This document shows positions 26,246 through 36,695 of a DNA stretch of 64,000 bases, piece by piece; within the stretch, counting starts at the first letter, position 1, and each line of letters begins with the position of its first letter. The notes beneath the pieces were generated by a model. It was not told where the DNA came from. It ran no database searches and was given only the letters and a program-made list of their open reading frames with translations. Source of the DNA: Halomonas daqiaonensis (GTDB lineage: Bacteria > Pseudomonadota > Gammaproteobacteria > Pseudomonadales > Halomonadaceae); assembly GCF_900109725.1 (NCBI RefSeq), contig NZ_FOBC01000002.1, positions 227,103-291,102 of the forward strand, written 5' to 3'. The position numbers were made by a program, and so were the translations under genes.

Positions 26246-27509
26246 GCGCGACCACCTCGTCACGCGGGCTTTGCTGCGCCCTGTTGGCGCTAAGGATATG
26301 AAGCGATACTGGGAACATAATGTAGAGCATGAGCCCCGCCGCTGCGAACCCGTTATTCATACCGAAAATTACCGCCACGGCTGCAAGCATCGACAGCCCA
26401 ACACCGAAATACCGCTTGTTACTGCACATGACCCTGACAGCGGGAAAAGTCACGAGATAAACGAAGACACTGCCGAAAAACACACCCCAACGGGCGAAAT
26501 TGTCGAGAATTGCCGAATGCTTCCCAGTGTTGTCGAAGCTCAGCACCCCGATCAGCGGATTTTCGACGAATAGCCGCAGGCTTCGCATGTAACGTTGGAT
26601 CCGATCAGCGGCAGTTCCCACGGCATCGCCCTGCTGAAATGAGGCAAGCACGTCCCGAATCTTATTGACGAAATTCGTACCCTCTGCTAAGGGAAGGAGC
26701 GCGGACAGTGTGACATCAAGGATCGGCCGGGCGAGAATCGAGAAAAAGAGCGTCGCGAAAACCGTGATCAGAAGCCGCGTTGCAGTGAAGCTCTTGAGGA
26801 AGGTCACCGATAACAGGATGCCGGCCAGCGCGATCACCGCGAGCGAGAAACCCGCGGTCAGAACCAGTGCCACACCCATAGCGAGATTCAGGACCACCAG
26901 CGCTAGGGAGATGCGTGGCAGAACGTGCAATGGTTGCGGTAGCGCATCACCGCGCAGCGTACGCGGGTTGTTCACCATTCCGATCAAAGCGGGAATCAGT
27001 AGCAGGGTGCCGTAGACCAGCGTATACCCGCCCACACCCTGCAGGGACAGTTCCAGCGCCTCAGGACTGGAGCGCACGATAATGCGCGCGGCATGGTCGT
27101 TAACCGTCACGATTGTCTGTATGGTAATGAACAGCCAGACAGGATAAACCGCCAGTACCAGCCAAAATATCGACACGAGGCTTTTCAGATCGTTCTGCCG
27201 GCTCTGCCAGACAACCAAGAAGAACAGCATGATCCAGATTTGAGTATTTCTGACCACCCCCTCAACACCGGACAACATCAATTCGTTAAGTCCGGTGTAA
27301 CCGATGAAAAGAAGCGTCATCAGCACCGGTAGGGTGATCCGACGAGCCAGCCCGTCATGACGTAGAATTTCCAGCACCATCCAGATCACGGTGGCCATTA
27401 CCACAAGCAACCGCGCCGAGCCGCTGACAAAAAGCGGAGGCGAAATCGTCCAGATTGCGATATAGGCTACCGCAAAGTTTTGAAGCCGCTTGGCACTCAC
27501 AGGATGCAA
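26238..27509 (-). CDS. wzy: O-antigen/capsule polymerase-like membrane protein (Wzy)
   Basis: 423 residues with about ten to twelve hydrophobic segments, including [20 protein letters not shown] and [21 protein letters not shown] periplasmic loop region contains [20 protein letters not shown] and [20 protein letters not shown], the usual position of the O-antigen ligase/polymerase signature. As the only polytopic protein besides Wzx in the locus, it is the best Wzy candidate. The start may be ATG 27509 or GTG 27500; the latter overlaps the stop of the rmlB stub. Confidence 0.83.
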   Translation of the reverse strand: MHPVSAKRLQNFAVAYIAIWTISPPLFVSGSARLLVVMATVIWMVLEILRHDGLARRITLPVLMTLLFIGYTGLNELMLSGVEGVVRNTQIWIMLFFLVVWQSRQNDLKSLVSIFWLVLAVYPVWLFITIQTIVTVNDHAARIIVRSSPEALELSLQGVGGYTLVYGTLLLIPALIGMVNNPRTLRGDALPQPLHVLPRISLALVVLNLAMGVALVLTAGFSLAVIALAGILLSVTFLKSFTATRLLITVFATLFFSILARPILDVTLSALLPLAEGTNFVNKIRDVLASFQQGDAVGTAADRIQRYMRSLRLFVENPLIGVLSFDNTGKHSAILDNFARWGVFFGSVFVYLVTFPAVRVMCSNKRYFGVGLSMLAAVAVIFGMNNGFAAAGLMLYIMFPVSLHILSANRAQQSPRDEVVAHA

Positions 27510-27691
27510 TTACCCTGACGATCCCAGTCGAAGGGATAGCGATTACTGTCACCTATCCCGACCAAGGATCCTAGTTTGCCAACGTAAGTCAGCTTGTCGA
27601 CGTTGACCACGCGGTCGTCAGTGTTGGCGATGATGTGGCGTATCACGGCCGAGCCGATGAAGCCCGCGCCGCCGGTGATGAGCAGTTTCAT
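27497..27691 (-). pseudogene. Truncated dTDP-glucose 4,6-dehydratase (rmlB) stub
   Basis: A 64-codon frame begins [20 protein letters not shown] and continues [20 protein letters not shown], the NAD-binding start of RmlB. It then reads [17 protein letters not shown] and stops where the wzy gene begins. The remaining 290 or so residues of RmlB are absent. It marks a recombination junction, where an rml-type module was replaced by the present wzy and glycosyltransferase segment. Confidence 0.85.
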
Positions 27692-27712
27692 GGGTATCCG
27701 TGAGTCGGGAGT

Positions 27713-28734
27713 TCAGACGTCGTAGTAGTCGCGGTACCAGGCGACGAAGTTGGCCACGCCTTCCTTGAAGGGGGTGGCGGGCTTGTAGCCGACGGCGTGT
27801 TCCAGCTTGGTGGAGTCGGCGTAGGTGTCGGGAACATCGCCGAGTTGCAGGGGCAGCAGCTCCTTGATGGCCTGTTTGCCCAGGGCGTCTTCGATGGCTT
27901 CGATGTAGGCGGAAAGCTTCACCGGGTTGTTGTTGCCGATGTTGAAGATGCGGTACGGGGCGTTGCTGGTGGCCGGGTCGGGGGTGTCGCTGTTCCACTC
28001 GGGGTTGGGGGCGGCGATGTCGTCGCTTGCCCGGATCACCCCTTCGACAATGTCGTCGACGTAGGTGAAATCGCGGGTATGGTTGCCGTGGTTGAATACC
28101 GGGATGGGCTCGCCGGCAAGCGTCCTTTTCGTGAACAGGAACAGCGCCATGTCCGGCCGACCCCAGGGACCGTAGACGGTGAAGAAGCGCAGCCCGGTAG
28201 TGGGCAGGCGGAACAGGTGGCTGTAGCTGTGCGCCATCAGCTCGTTGGCCTTCTTGGTGGCAGCGTAGAACTGCAGCGGATGATTGACGCTCTCGGGCTC
28301 GGAGAATGGCATGCGGGTGTTGGCGCCGTAGACGCTGCTGGTGCTGGCGTAGGTAAGGTGCTCTACCTTATGGTGCCGGCACGCCTCGAGGATGTTGGTA
28401 AAGGCGACCACGTTGCTTTCCACGTAGGCGTGGGGGTTTTCCAGTGAGTAACGCACCCCGGCCTGGGCGGCCAGGTGGATCACGCGCTCGGGCCGGTGCT
28501 CGCGGAGGGCCTCGTTCACCGCTTGCAGATCGGCCAGGTTGGCGGGATGAAGGTATAGGCGCTGCCGGTGCGCGAAGCGGTCTCTTCCAGGATCGCCAGG
28601 CGGGCTTCCTTGATGACGGGGTCATAGTAGTCGTTGACCACGTCGAAGCCGACCACGCTGTCGCCGCGCTCGAGCAGGCGCCTGGCGGTGTGAAAGCCGA
28701 TGAAGCCGGCGTTGCCTGTTACCAGAATCTTCAT
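27713..28734 (-). pseudogene. UDP-glucuronate 4-epimerase-like gene with a frameshift
   Basis: The start [20 protein letters not shown] at 28734 is followed by an NAD-binding half that breaks near 28546-28550. There the frame reads AYTFI and then runs to a stop. A missing base would restore [20 protein letters not shown] and connect to [20 protein letters not shown], the catalytic [19 protein letters not shown] and the end DYYDV. The family is the CapI/UDP-GlcA epimerase group. A genuine one-base deletion and a sequencing error cannot be told apart here. If real, the polymer lacks galacturonate made by this enzyme. Confidence 0.8.
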
Positions 28735-28750
28735 TTGAAAAAAGGTTCCC

Positions 28751-30946
28751 TCAGCGGTACTGGTAGTGGTAGTGGCCGTAGTAGCCGGAAGCTGTCGAGG
28801 GCTTGTGCTCCACGGCATTCAGCACCGCGCCACGCACCTGGATTCCACTATCTTCCAGGCGGCGCCTGGCCGCCTTGATCTCGCGAACGGGGTTCTTCTC
28901 GAAACGAGCCACCAGCAGGGTGGTGTCGCAGTGCTTGCCGACTACACTGGCATCCGTGACTGCCAAGATCGGGGGGGTATCGACCAGCACCAGGTCGAAC
29001 CTGTCGCTGAGTGCTTCCATGGCCTGCGCCAGGCGAGACTGCATCAGCAGCTCGGAAGGGTTGGGGGCCACCCTGCCGCGACTGATCACATGGTAGTTGT
29101 CGATGCCGGTGGGTCGAATGATGTCGGCAAGGCCGCACTGTCCGGACAGATAATCGGATAGCCCCGGGCTGGCATCCAGCTGGAAGGCGCGATGCAGGTA
29201 GCCCTTGCGCAGGTCGGCATCGACCAGTACGACCCGTTTGCCTGCCTGGGCGAAGACCGAGGCAAGGTTGATCCCCAGGAAACTCTTTCCGACACCGGGA
29301 CTTGACCCCGTGATCATCATGCGGTTGTTGCACCCTTCCAGCAGGGCGAAGTGCAGGCTGGTTCGCAGCCCACGAATCGCTTCGACGCTCAGGTCTGCCG
29401 GCTGGCGTTGGGCCAGAATGCCGGTTACCACGTTCTTGGCCTGCCCCAAGCCTCTGCGTCTCACCCGCTTGGTCAGGCGCGACTGGGCGCTGGAGAGCGG
29501 AACGGTGGCGTAGACGGGAATCCCTGCCGCCTCGATCTGTTCGGGTGAGGTGACGCCACGACGCAGCAATTCGCGCACCAGCACCAGACCGACGCTGAGC
29601 ACAAGACCCAACAGCGCCGCCAGGACCAGGATGTGAGAGCGATTGGGAGCCACCAGGCCACTGATCACCGCGCTGTCGATGATACGCACGTTGCCGATGG
29701 TGCCGGCACGCGCCACCTCCAGCTCCTGAATCTTGTTGAGCACGTTGACGTAGATCGCCTGAGTGACATCCACATCGCGCCTCAGGCGAACCACTTCCTG
29801 CTGCGCGGCAGGAAGCTCGTTCACCCGATCGTTCAATTCGGCCCTGTCCTGCTGGATCTGACGACGCTGGCGCAGCAGGGCCTGGTAGGTGGGGTGGCTG
29901 GGCGTATAACGCTGAGCCAGCTCGGCTTCCTGAAACTCCAGCTCGTTCAGTCGGGTTTCAAGCTCGATGTAGCGTTCAATGGCAGCCTGCGATTCGCTGT
30001 TGAGATCGACGCTGTCCAGGCCAGAGCGATATTCATTCAGCCGCAGCTCGGCTTCGGCCAGTTGGGCGCGAAGCTCGGGGGCCTGCGCCTCCAGAAATTC
30101 CAGGCTCTGCTGGGCTTGGGCCGACTGGCGCTCGACATTCTGGGTCAGGAAGGTTTCCGTCACGGCATCCAGGGTGCGAGTCAACTCAACCGGGTCGTCA
30201 CCGACCATAAGCAGGCGCAACATGATGCCGGAGGGTGAGGAGGATCCCGACGTGGTATCCCGAATCTGCAGCCGGGAAGCGATGCTCCCTATCGCCGAGG
30301 TACGGTGCTGCTTCATGAGGCGAAAGCGCGCCCCGGGCGCCGCTTCGAAGCTTTCGATACGCAGAATCAGCTCATCGTCGAGAAAGCGTTCCGCCTGCCC
30401 GATGTGGCCGCTGCCGATAGGCACATCGTCCAGCAGCACCTGATAGCCCTGCTGTAGGCGCTCGACAAGGATCCTTTGTCCTCGGCGGCTATCGGCTAGA
30501 TCGAAGCGTGTCACATCGAGGGACTCATCGCCCCAGACATGGGGTTGGCCGACCATGAACTCCGGCCGGGGAACCTTGTGGCGCTCCACGAAATTGCCAA
30601 TATAAGGCAACTCGACCGGTTGAATGATGACATCCCGCTCGAGGCGATCCACTACCTGACCCAGCACCATCCGCGACTGCAGGATCTGCACTTCAACCGA
30701 TGTGTTGATCTCGTCATCTCCCATGACGCTGCCGACGGTACCTAAAGGGCTGACACTCGAGCGCCTCTCTACCTGCACCAGGGCGTTGGCCTGGTAGATA
30801 GGGGTCGCCAGCTGACCCTGAACGTACCCGAACCCGGCGAAGAGCAGCGTGATGAACAGGATCAGCCATTTATGATCCATCATCAGCATAAACAGGCGCC
30901 CGAGATCGATGTCCTTTGTGTCCTGGCTTTGCGGTGTCTCGTTCAT
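28751..30946 (-). CDS. wzc: Tyrosine autokinase / chain-length regulator Wzc
   Basis: 731 residues: an N-terminal Wzz domain with a membrane segment near residues 32-50, a long coiled periplasmic region (about 250-410), and a second membrane segment near 440. A cytoplasmic BY-kinase domain follows with Walker [19 protein letters not shown], Walker A' [14 protein letters not shown] and Walker [17 protein letters not shown]. The C-terminus is a Tyr cluster ([10 protein letters not shown]), the autophosphorylation site. Phosphorylation cycling with Wzb controls polymer length and export through Wza. It lies 45 bases after wzb. Confidence 0.95.
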   Translation of the reverse strand: MNETPQSQDTKDIDLGRLFMLMMDHKWLILFITLLFAGFGYVQGQLATPIYQANALVQVERRSSVSPLGTVGSVMGDDEINTSVEVQILQSRMVLGQVVDRLERDVIIQPVELPYIGNFVERHKVPRPEFMVGQPHVWGDESLDVTRFDLADSRRGQRILVERLQQGYQVLLDDVPIGSGHIGQAERFLDDELILRIESFEAAPGARFRLMKQHRTSAIGSIASRLQIRDTTSGSSSPSGIMLRLLMVGDDPVELTRTLDAVTETFLTQNVERQSAQAQQSLEFLEAQAPELRAQLAEAELRLNEYRSGLDSVDLNSESQAAIERYIELETRLNELEFQEAELAQRYTPSHPTYQALLRQRRQIQQDRAELNDRVNELPAAQQEVVRLRRDVDVTQAIYVNVLNKIQELEVARAGTIGNVRIIDSAVISGLVAPNRSHILVLAALLGLVLSVGLVLVRELLRRGVTSPEQIEAAGIPVYATVPLSSAQSRLTKRVRRRGLGQAKNVVTGILAQRQPADLSVEAIRGLRTSLHFALLEGCNNRMMITGSSPGVGKSFLGINLASVFAQAGKRVVLVDADLRKGYLHRAFQLDASPGLSDYLSGQCGLADIIRPTGIDNYHVISRGRVAPNPSELLMQSRLAQAMEALSDRFDLVLVDTPPILAVTDASVVGKHCDTTLLVARFEKNPVREIKAARRRLEDSGIQVRGAVLNAVEHKPSTASGYYGHYHYQYR

Positions 30947-30991
30947 GAATTCTTCCGAGGCGGAGGGAAAAATGGGGAGCCCTTGCAGGCG

Positions 30992-31429
30992 TCAGAGCCG
31001 GTCTGCCCAGAGGCGAGTGGCCGCCTGCAGCAACCGATGGACATGCTCGAAGACGTCCTGGCTCTTGCGGTAGGGGTCGGGGATGTCCGTGGCCTGCTCC
31101 TGGCTCAGCCACTTGCCCAGCAGCAGCGTTTTTCCACGCGCCTCCGGCCAGCGCCCGGCCAGTGCCTGGCGCTGACCTTCCGTCATGACCAGCACGAGAT
31201 CAGCTTCGGCAAGCATTCCGGTTTCCAACTGGCGTGCTTCATGGGCCTCGACGTCGAGCCCGTCGGCTTCCGCCAGCCTTCGTGCCTGGGCATCCACCGG
31301 CTGCCCGACCAGGGCACCCAGGCCGGCGGATTGTACCGTCAGCCCCGGCAGCCGGCATTGCAACATCGCCGCCGCCACGGGGCTGCGGCAGATGTTGCCG
31401 GTACACACGATCAAGATACGCTGGAACAT
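30992..31429 (-). CDS. wzb: Low-molecular-weight protein-tyrosine phosphatase Wzb
   Basis: A 145-residue phosphatase with the P-loop CTGNICRSP near the N-terminus (C-x5-R-S) and the acid region IPDPYRKSQDVFEHVH near residues 117-132, both expected for this family. It dephosphorylates the Tyr cluster of Wzc. It sits between wza and wzc in the classical order. A 167-base gap holding an 11-bp inverted repeat separates it from wza. Confidence 0.95.
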   Translation of the reverse strand: MFQRILIVCTGNICRSPVAAAMLQCRLPGLTVQSAGLGALVGQPVDAQARRLAEADGLDVEAHEARQLETGMLAEADLVLVMTEGQRQALAGRWPEARGKTLLLGKWLSQEQATDIPDPYRKSQDVFEHVHRLLQAATRLWADRL

Positions 31430-31432
31430 GGT

Positions 31433-31599
31433 TAGCAGCCTGTCGGACTTAACACTGATCTACTGCGAATCCCGGCCTTTCGGCCAACTTCATTCGATCT
31501 GATTCGTTAAAGAGCCCCACTATTCGCCTCATCAGATCGATAAATTTGACTCGAAATCCGTCATTCTCGTGACGATCGGTCAAGCCCAACAGGCTGCTA
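31433..31599. repeat. 11-bp inverted repeat enclosing the wza-wzb gap
   Basis: TAGCAGCCTGT at 31433-31443 is the exact complement of ACAGGCTGCTA at 31589-31599, and the second arm overlaps the wza stop codon. The pair brackets almost the whole intergenic region, which also has a small GGCC-TTTC-GGCC hairpin. It may be a regulatory structure or the ends of a small inserted element; no target duplication was recognised. Confidence 0.5.
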
Positions 31600-32715
31600 T
31601 AGCAGTTCGCCGAGGTCTTCACCGCTGCCACCGATATCACCCGGGAGAGTCAGTGACGGCAGAAGCAGGCTGATCACGCGGTTCCAGCGAGCCAGCGGCG
31701 CGGTAGTGACGTACACCACATCACTGGGCTCGAGGGGAAATTTGCTGGCCATCATGTAGGCGGTGGCATCGCTCACATCGAGCTGATACACCGTAGCCAG
31801 CTTGTCGCTTTCCAGCGAATGAGGGCGCAGTACGAAGATCCCCGAGGCATCCCCACGCTCTTCATCGATGCCGCCGGCACGGGACAGGGCATCGGTCAAG
31901 GAAAGAAGCTCTCGGTTCATGGGCAGGTTGCCGGGCGACATGACCTGGCCGAGCATGGCAACCCCCTGGTTGTCGGCACTGGCCAGGTGCAGCTGGTCGC
32001 CGTCTCGGAGCAGGCGATTCTGGGTCTGGTCGCCCTCGCTGAGCAGGGCAAACAACGAAAGCTGCTCCTCCTTTCCGCCACGAATCAGGGTGAGCTCATG
32101 CCAGTAGGCGTCAGCAGTGGGGCCGCCGGCGGCACTGATGGCATCCACTATGGTCAATGGCACATTGGTGATGGGTAAAACACCCGGCGAGCTGACTGCG
32201 CCGGTGACATAGGCCTTCTGTGAATTGAACTGGGCGACAAACACATCTACCTGAGGGTTCGTCAGGTACTCCGACAGGCCACGGGTGAGTTGCAGGCGAA
32301 TGTCATCCGTTGCCTTGCCGGCGACACTGATACGTCCCAGGAAGGGGTAGAAGATGGTGCCATCGGGCCTGACGATGTGGCCGGCTTCAGTCGCGCTGCG
32401 CTCGGCGCCAGCAGGAATAGTGAGTTCGGGGTGATCGTAGACGATGATGCTCAGGATATCACTAGGGCCGACATGATAGTCGTACTCGGCAATCTGGCGG
32501 CGCAGCCCAACCGGCTGGGGCTTAGCGGTCGGCCGCTCGCGTTCGATGCGTTGCAGCAGTTCCGGTGTGATGGCTTCGATATCCACACTTTCGGAGAGAT
32601 CGACGCTTTCATCGGCACGACGATCCATGTGCCCACCGGGGGCCATGACACATCCCGCCAGTCCAAGCATGGTCAAGCCTGTCAGGATAAGCCTGAGTGA
32701 TCTGAGTATCGTCAT
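31597..32715 (-). CDS. wza: Outer-membrane polysaccharide export lipoprotein Wza
   Basis: 372 residues with a lipoprotein signal: MTILRSLRLILTGLTMLGLA followed by the lipobox Cys (LAGC). The polysaccharide export domain starts at YDYHVGPSDILSIIVYDHPE, and SLBB-type repeats follow (VFVAQFNSQKAYVTGAVSSP, then VAMLGQVMSPGNLPMNRELL). Wza forms the octameric channel that exports capsule or exopolysaccharide with Wzc. It is downstream of the membrane dehydratase gene and upstream of wzb. Confidence 0.95.
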   Translation of the reverse strand: MTILRSLRLILTGLTMLGLAGCVMAPGGHMDRRADESVDLSESVDIEAITPELLQRIERERPTAKPQPVGLRRQIAEYDYHVGPSDILSIIVYDHPELTIPAGAERSATEAGHIVRPDGTIFYPFLGRISVAGKATDDIRLQLTRGLSEYLTNPQVDVFVAQFNSQKAYVTGAVSSPGVLPITNVPLTIVDAISAAGGPTADAYWHELTLIRGGKEEQLSLFALLSEGDQTQNRLLRDGDQLHLASADNQGVAMLGQVMSPGNLPMNRELLSLTDALSRAGGIDEERGDASGIFVLRPHSLESDKLATVYQLDVSDATAYMMASKFPLEPSDVVYVTTAPLARWNRVISLLLPSLTLPGDIGGSGEDLGELL

Positions 32716-32856
32716 GAGAGTCTTCCATGTTGTTTATGTCTACCAGGCGTTGCTTCTTCCACGCTACCGCCCCGAGGTGTTGGCACATCCTCGAGGCCAG
32801 TCAGTCTTCTTGTCACCGCTGGTCAGGAAACAGAGCTCGCCAGTAAGCGGCAGTTA

Positions 32857-34995
32857 TCAGTTCCTGCTTGCCTTGTTGAACATCACCGCCGCTCCTTCCG
32901 CCTCCGACCGAACCTGAGCGAACGAAGCAGCCGGTTTTCCATATGCCTGCGCCCCTGCCCAAGGGCGGAAAACATCGGCTGTGCCATGGTGGCCCTCAAC
33001 GGGCTGCCGCGGCTCACTAGAAACTGTCTTGTCTTGCGACTGACCGCAGGCCACCTGCTGGAGCCAGCGGATATCCACCAGCTCGTTTAGGGGTGCGTAT
33101 CCGACCGGGACTGAGAGGAGAATCTTGCGGACCTGGTCCATATCCTGCTTTTGACATGCCAGATCGAGTGCCTGGAGCGACGGCTGAAGTATTTCCCAGT
33201 CGAGCATTGTCTCGTTGGCCGTCATTATTCGGGGGTGAGACGTAGACTCCGCCGCTTCGGAGATCAGCAGCTCTTCATAGAGCTTTTCTCCGGGGCGCAG
33301 TCCCGTGAACTCTATGGCGATATCGCCTTTCCTGCAGGCGAAGGCAGGCGGCGTGCCGTGCATGGCGTTGGCATTCGGCTCGCTGGTGTCGAGGTAGTAG
33401 GGTTGCAGCCCGCTCAACAGAATCATTCGATGTGCCAGATCCACAATCTTGATCGGCTCTCCCATATCCAGCACGAAGACATCCCCACCACGCGACATGG
33501 CACCCGCCTGGATGACCAGTTCGGCGGCTTCGGGGATGGTCATGAAGTAGCGAGTGACCTCGGGATGGGTAACAGTGACAGGCCCTCCCCTTTCGATCTG
33601 CTCGCGGAACAGGGGAACGACGGAGCCGGATGAGCCGAGCACGTTGCCGAATCGGACCATCGAGAAGCAGGTGTCGGATTGCTCCCTGGCCAGCGCCTGG
33701 CAGACCAGTTCGGCCATCCGCTTGGTGGCTCCCATCACGTTGGTCGGCCGCACGGCTTTGTCCGTGGAGACCAATACCACCTTTTCCACGCCTGCGGACA
33801 CGGCGGCCTTGGCCATGCCAAGCGTACCGAAGACATTGTTGCGAATGCCCTCGGCCATGTTCTGCTCAACCAGGGGCACGTGCTTGTAGGCAGCGGCATG
33901 GTAGATGGTATCGACGCTGAACACGCGCATGAGCCCTTCCAGGCGTTCACCGTCCTGCACCGAGACCAGGATAGGCTGACAAGGAACCTGGAGCCCTTCT
34001 CTCCGCTTCAGCTGCGCAATATCCTGCTCTATGCGGTAAAGTGAATATTCCGACACATCGATCAATAGTAGCTGCTTGGGATGCTGCCTGAGGATCTGGC
34101 GGCTGAGCTCGCTGCCGATGGAACCGCCGGCACCGGTGACCATCACGACCTTGCCAGTGATATTCGCTCCCATCAGCGACGGGTCGGGCGGGATGGGATC
34201 TCGCCCCAGCAGGTCCTCGATCGCAACGTCTCGCAGCTCGGTGACCTTGGCCTTGCCCGATACCACGTCGGCCATGTCGGGAATGGTCTGGACCGGTATC
34301 TTCATTATCTCAATAGACTCGATAACTTCCTGACGCCTGGCACGCGATGCTCCGGGGATTGCCAGAAGAAACATCTGGACGCCGTACGCCTTGATGATGT
34401 TGCTGCACTCCTCCGGCGGGTAGACCTTGAGCCCCTGGACATGGCTACCCTGCAGGCGGGGTGCAAAGTCCACGAATGCAACGGGCTCATAATGGCGCCC
34501 ATGGCGAAGCGACATGACCAGTTGGCGTCCGGCCGCTCCAGCTCCGTAGATCAGGACGCGCTTCTTGTGCTGCTGTTGCTCACGCAAGTAGAAATGACGT
34601 AGGCCGAACCTGACACCACCGACCGTGAGCAGTGCAAGCATGGCATACAGAAAAGGGACCGAATTGGGGATAGGGAGATCAAACAGCAGCGCCGTCACGC
34701 CAAGCACACCGGAGGATGCCACGACACCGATCAGGATCGTCTGGGTTGTTTTCAGGCCAAGGTGACGAATGATCGCTCGATAGAAACCAAGCCATGCAAA
34801 CAGAGCGATGCTGATAGGTACGACTATCGGCAACGCGAGCCAGACGCCAAACTGGCCGAGAAAATTGAAGCTATCAAGCCTCAGCCACATTGCGCCCAGG
34901 AAGCTGGCCATGATGAGAACGATGTCTGCCAGCACTTCCATAACTCGCTTGGTGGTGCGAGACAGCCCGAACAGAATTGACAAGACTGGAGGCAT
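32857..34995 (-). CDS. Membrane-bound UDP-sugar 4,6-dehydratase (WbpM/PglF/CapD family)
   Basis: 712 residues. Four N-terminal membrane segments (about residues 15-135) are followed by a first Rossmann-like domain (RVLIYGAGAAGRQLVMSLRH). The catalytic SDR domain has TGAGGSIGSELSRQILRQHP, HAAAYKHVPLVEQNMAEGIR, the Met-x3-Lys site TNVMGATKRMAELV and SMVRFGNVLGSSGSVVPLF. It typically makes UDP-4-keto-6-deoxy-GlcNAc. As the first gene of the locus it could feed the DegT aminotransferase at its far end. A C-terminal tail of about 80 residues is Gln/Ser-rich and low in conservation. Confidence 0.92.
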   Translation of the reverse strand: MPPVLSILFGLSRTTKRVMEVLADIVLIMASFLGAMWLRLDSFNFLGQFGVWLALPIVVPISIALFAWLGFYRAIIRHLGLKTTQTILIGVVASSGVLGVTALLFDLPIPNSVPFLYAMLALLTVGGVRFGLRHFYLREQQQHKKRVLIYGAGAAGRQLVMSLRHGRHYEPVAFVDFAPRLQGSHVQGLKVYPPEECSNIIKAYGVQMFLLAIPGASRARRQEVIESIEIMKIPVQTIPDMADVVSGKAKVTELRDVAIEDLLGRDPIPPDPSLMGANITGKVVMVTGAGGSIGSELSRQILRQHPKQLLLIDVSEYSLYRIEQDIAQLKRREGLQVPCQPILVSVQDGERLEGLMRVFSVDTIYHAAAYKHVPLVEQNMAEGIRNNVFGTLGMAKAAVSAGVEKVVLVSTDKAVRPTNVMGATKRMAELVCQALAREQSDTCFSMVRFGNVLGSSGSVVPLFREQIERGGPVTVTHPEVTRYFMTIPEAAELVIQAGAMSRGGDVFVLDMGEPIKIVDLAHRMILLSGLQPYYLDTSEPNANAMHGTPPAFACRKGDIAIEFTGLRPGEKLYEELLISEAAESTSHPRIMTANETMLDWEILQPSLQALDLACQKQDMDQVRKILLSVPVGYAPLNELVDIRWLQQVACGQSQDKTVSSEPRQPVEGHHGTADVFRPWAGAQAYGKPAASFAQVRSEAEGAAVMFNKASRN

Positions 34996-35520
34996 GGCGA
35001 AACCTTCTTGACCCTATCGGCGGTGATGGAGACGCCCACACCTTGACGTTCAGACAGACAAGCTTGTTGACGACGCCAAGGCACACACAATCAATACTCG
35101 AAACTTACTAGATGGTTACAGGCGGTAGCAAATAAAAACATCGGTGTCGCAGAAAAACCACACTTTTGGCCCACTTCATCCCGCCGATCGTCAGACCGAC
35201 AATCTTCTTCCTATTCGGCAGGTACATGCGCAATTGCCTGTTTTTCTAAAGTCATGATTCCAGAACTGGCATTACAGAAACCATTAACCCTGTATACACT
35301 TGATTATTAAAGAGAAAAACTGATTTCTAACAATTCACCCTTGCTTCCATCTCTACGGTTAGATGTGACCAGGGTGTCAAAATCGCGAGGTGGGGGACGA
35401 GTCGTGTCACTTCACGTAATTCTGTTACAGCCTCAAAAAGTATGAATTATCTAGTCTTTAAGGATGGTTTAAGGCCATAATCGGGCTGCCACTTTTTAAC
35501 TTGGCTTATTAATCAGGTCG
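34996..35520. other. Gene-free AT-rich region upstream of the polysaccharide operon
   Basis: About 525 bases without a supported gene. They separate the leftward operon from the ISL3 remnant and should hold its promoter and untranslated leader. TATACA (complement near 35293-35298) is a possible minus-strand -10 box, but no good -35 partner is present. A GGCGGTAGC string at 35121 lies on the wrong strand to act as an ops element for this operon. No JUMPstart-like element was recognised. Confidence 0.5.
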
Positions 35521-36643
35521 TTGATTTGGTGGCTTATGTCGGTTGTTACCGACACAAGACCACTCCAGCGTCACCCGGCCCACGACTTTGCCGAGAAGAC
35601 GTGGCGGCACCTGAACTTCTTTCAGCACCACTGTTACCTGCATGCCCGCGTGTCCCGCACCAAGTGTCCCGAGCATGGCGTCAGGCGCATCAAGGTGCCC
35701 TGGGCGCGGCCGGGCAGCGACTTAACCCTGCTGTTCGAGCAATCCGCCATGTCGCTGGTCAAGGAGATGCCGGTGCTGGCATCGCCTCCTCCAGGAGCAA
35801 AGGCGAAAGGAGGGGTATGCCGTAAAAATCCGAATAATTCCATGGAGTTAAGTGAGATTCCGGCATCATGACCGCGGATTCTGGAAAATGGCCGAAATCG
35901 GTCATGATGAAACGGAATGGCCGGTCATGTTGAGCCGGAATAGTCGGTAACGATAGATCGGGGCGGGCGGTCACGATGGCGCGGAATACGCTAGGCGACC
36001 CGGCCAATGTGGTCGAGGTGGTCTGCGACATGTCTCAGGCTTTCCTGGGTGGCGTGGCCGATAACCTCTCCAACGCCGAGGTGACGGGCGACGGGTTCCA
36101 CATCGTGCAGACCTTCACCAAGGTACTGGACGAGGTCCGCAAAAAGAGCGCCGTGAGAAAGGTCACCCCAAAGCCCTCCGGTGGGCGGTCTTGAAGAATC
36201 TGGATAACGGCAATCTGACGGCCAACCAGATCACCGCGCTCCAGGAGCTGGTAGCCGACCAAGGGGCCACCGGCGATGCCGGGGTCATCAAGGAAAAGCT
36301 GCGCTGGATCCAGAAGGCTCCCACACCGCGTGCCGCCTGGTGGCGCATCACGAACACCCTCAAGGTCATCGCGAGGCCGACACTAGCCAAGCACTGCTTA
36401 CGCCGATGGCGAAGGCCCTAACGACGCTGGAGCGCCATGCCGGGCAGGTGCTGGACCTCCGGCCTGACCAACGCCCGCCTGGAGGGCATGAACAGTCTCT
36501 TCCAGGCGGCCCGGTCAAGAGTGATGGCGGGCATGTACAACCGTATCAAGGTCATCAAACGGTTGACCTACAGGTACCGAGACACGGTGTACTTATTCCT
36601 GAAGATCCGTGCCGCGTTCCCGGCAAAGTGCGATAAACCATAA
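35521..36643 (+). mobile_element. Fragmented ISL3-family transposase remnant
   Basis: Pieces in different frames together cover parts of an ISL3 transposase. A zinc-binding region piece (35560-35785) reads FAEKTWRHLNFFQHHCYLHA and RTKCPEHGVRRIKVPWARPG. A DDE-region piece (from about 35990) reads PANVVEVVCDMSQAFLGGVA, FHIVQTFTKVLDEVRKKSAV. Later pieces read ITALQELVADQ and (from 36450) GLTNARLEGMNSLFQAARSR. The 5' end is missing, the frame breaks several times, and about 200 unrelated bases separate the first two pieces. It is inactive. Confidence 0.8.
35845..35995. repeat. Imperfect direct repeats inside the ISL3 remnant
   Basis: Four to five imperfect units of about 23-30 bases share the pattern CGGTCAtGATG...CGGAAT. 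They appear as CGGTCATGATGAAACGGAAT, CGGTCATGTTGAGCCGGAAT, CGGTAACGATAGATCGG and CGGTCACGATGGCGCGGAAT, with a diverged inverted version before them. Multiple internal repeats of this kind are typical of IS21-family termini, so this may be the end of a second element inserted in the ISL3 copy. The assignment is an inference. Confidence 0.5.
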
Positions 36644-36673
36644 AAAAAGATCAAGAACCGCCGGCCCTTGATC
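36642..36673 (-). terminator. Rho-independent terminator after nqrM
   Basis: On the minus strand GATCAAG...CTTGATC forms a 7-bp stem followed at once by a run of seven T (36642-36648 region). It lies 23 bases after the nqrM stop. Confidence 0.85.
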
Positions 36674-36695
36674 CTCATCGTTCGTTCCTCAGACT

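Noticed and set aside
35121..35129. GGCGGTAGC, an ops-like RfaH recruitment element
   Set aside because: It is on the plus strand while the polysaccharide operon runs on the minus strand, the bases after it do not match, and no JUMPstart context is present.
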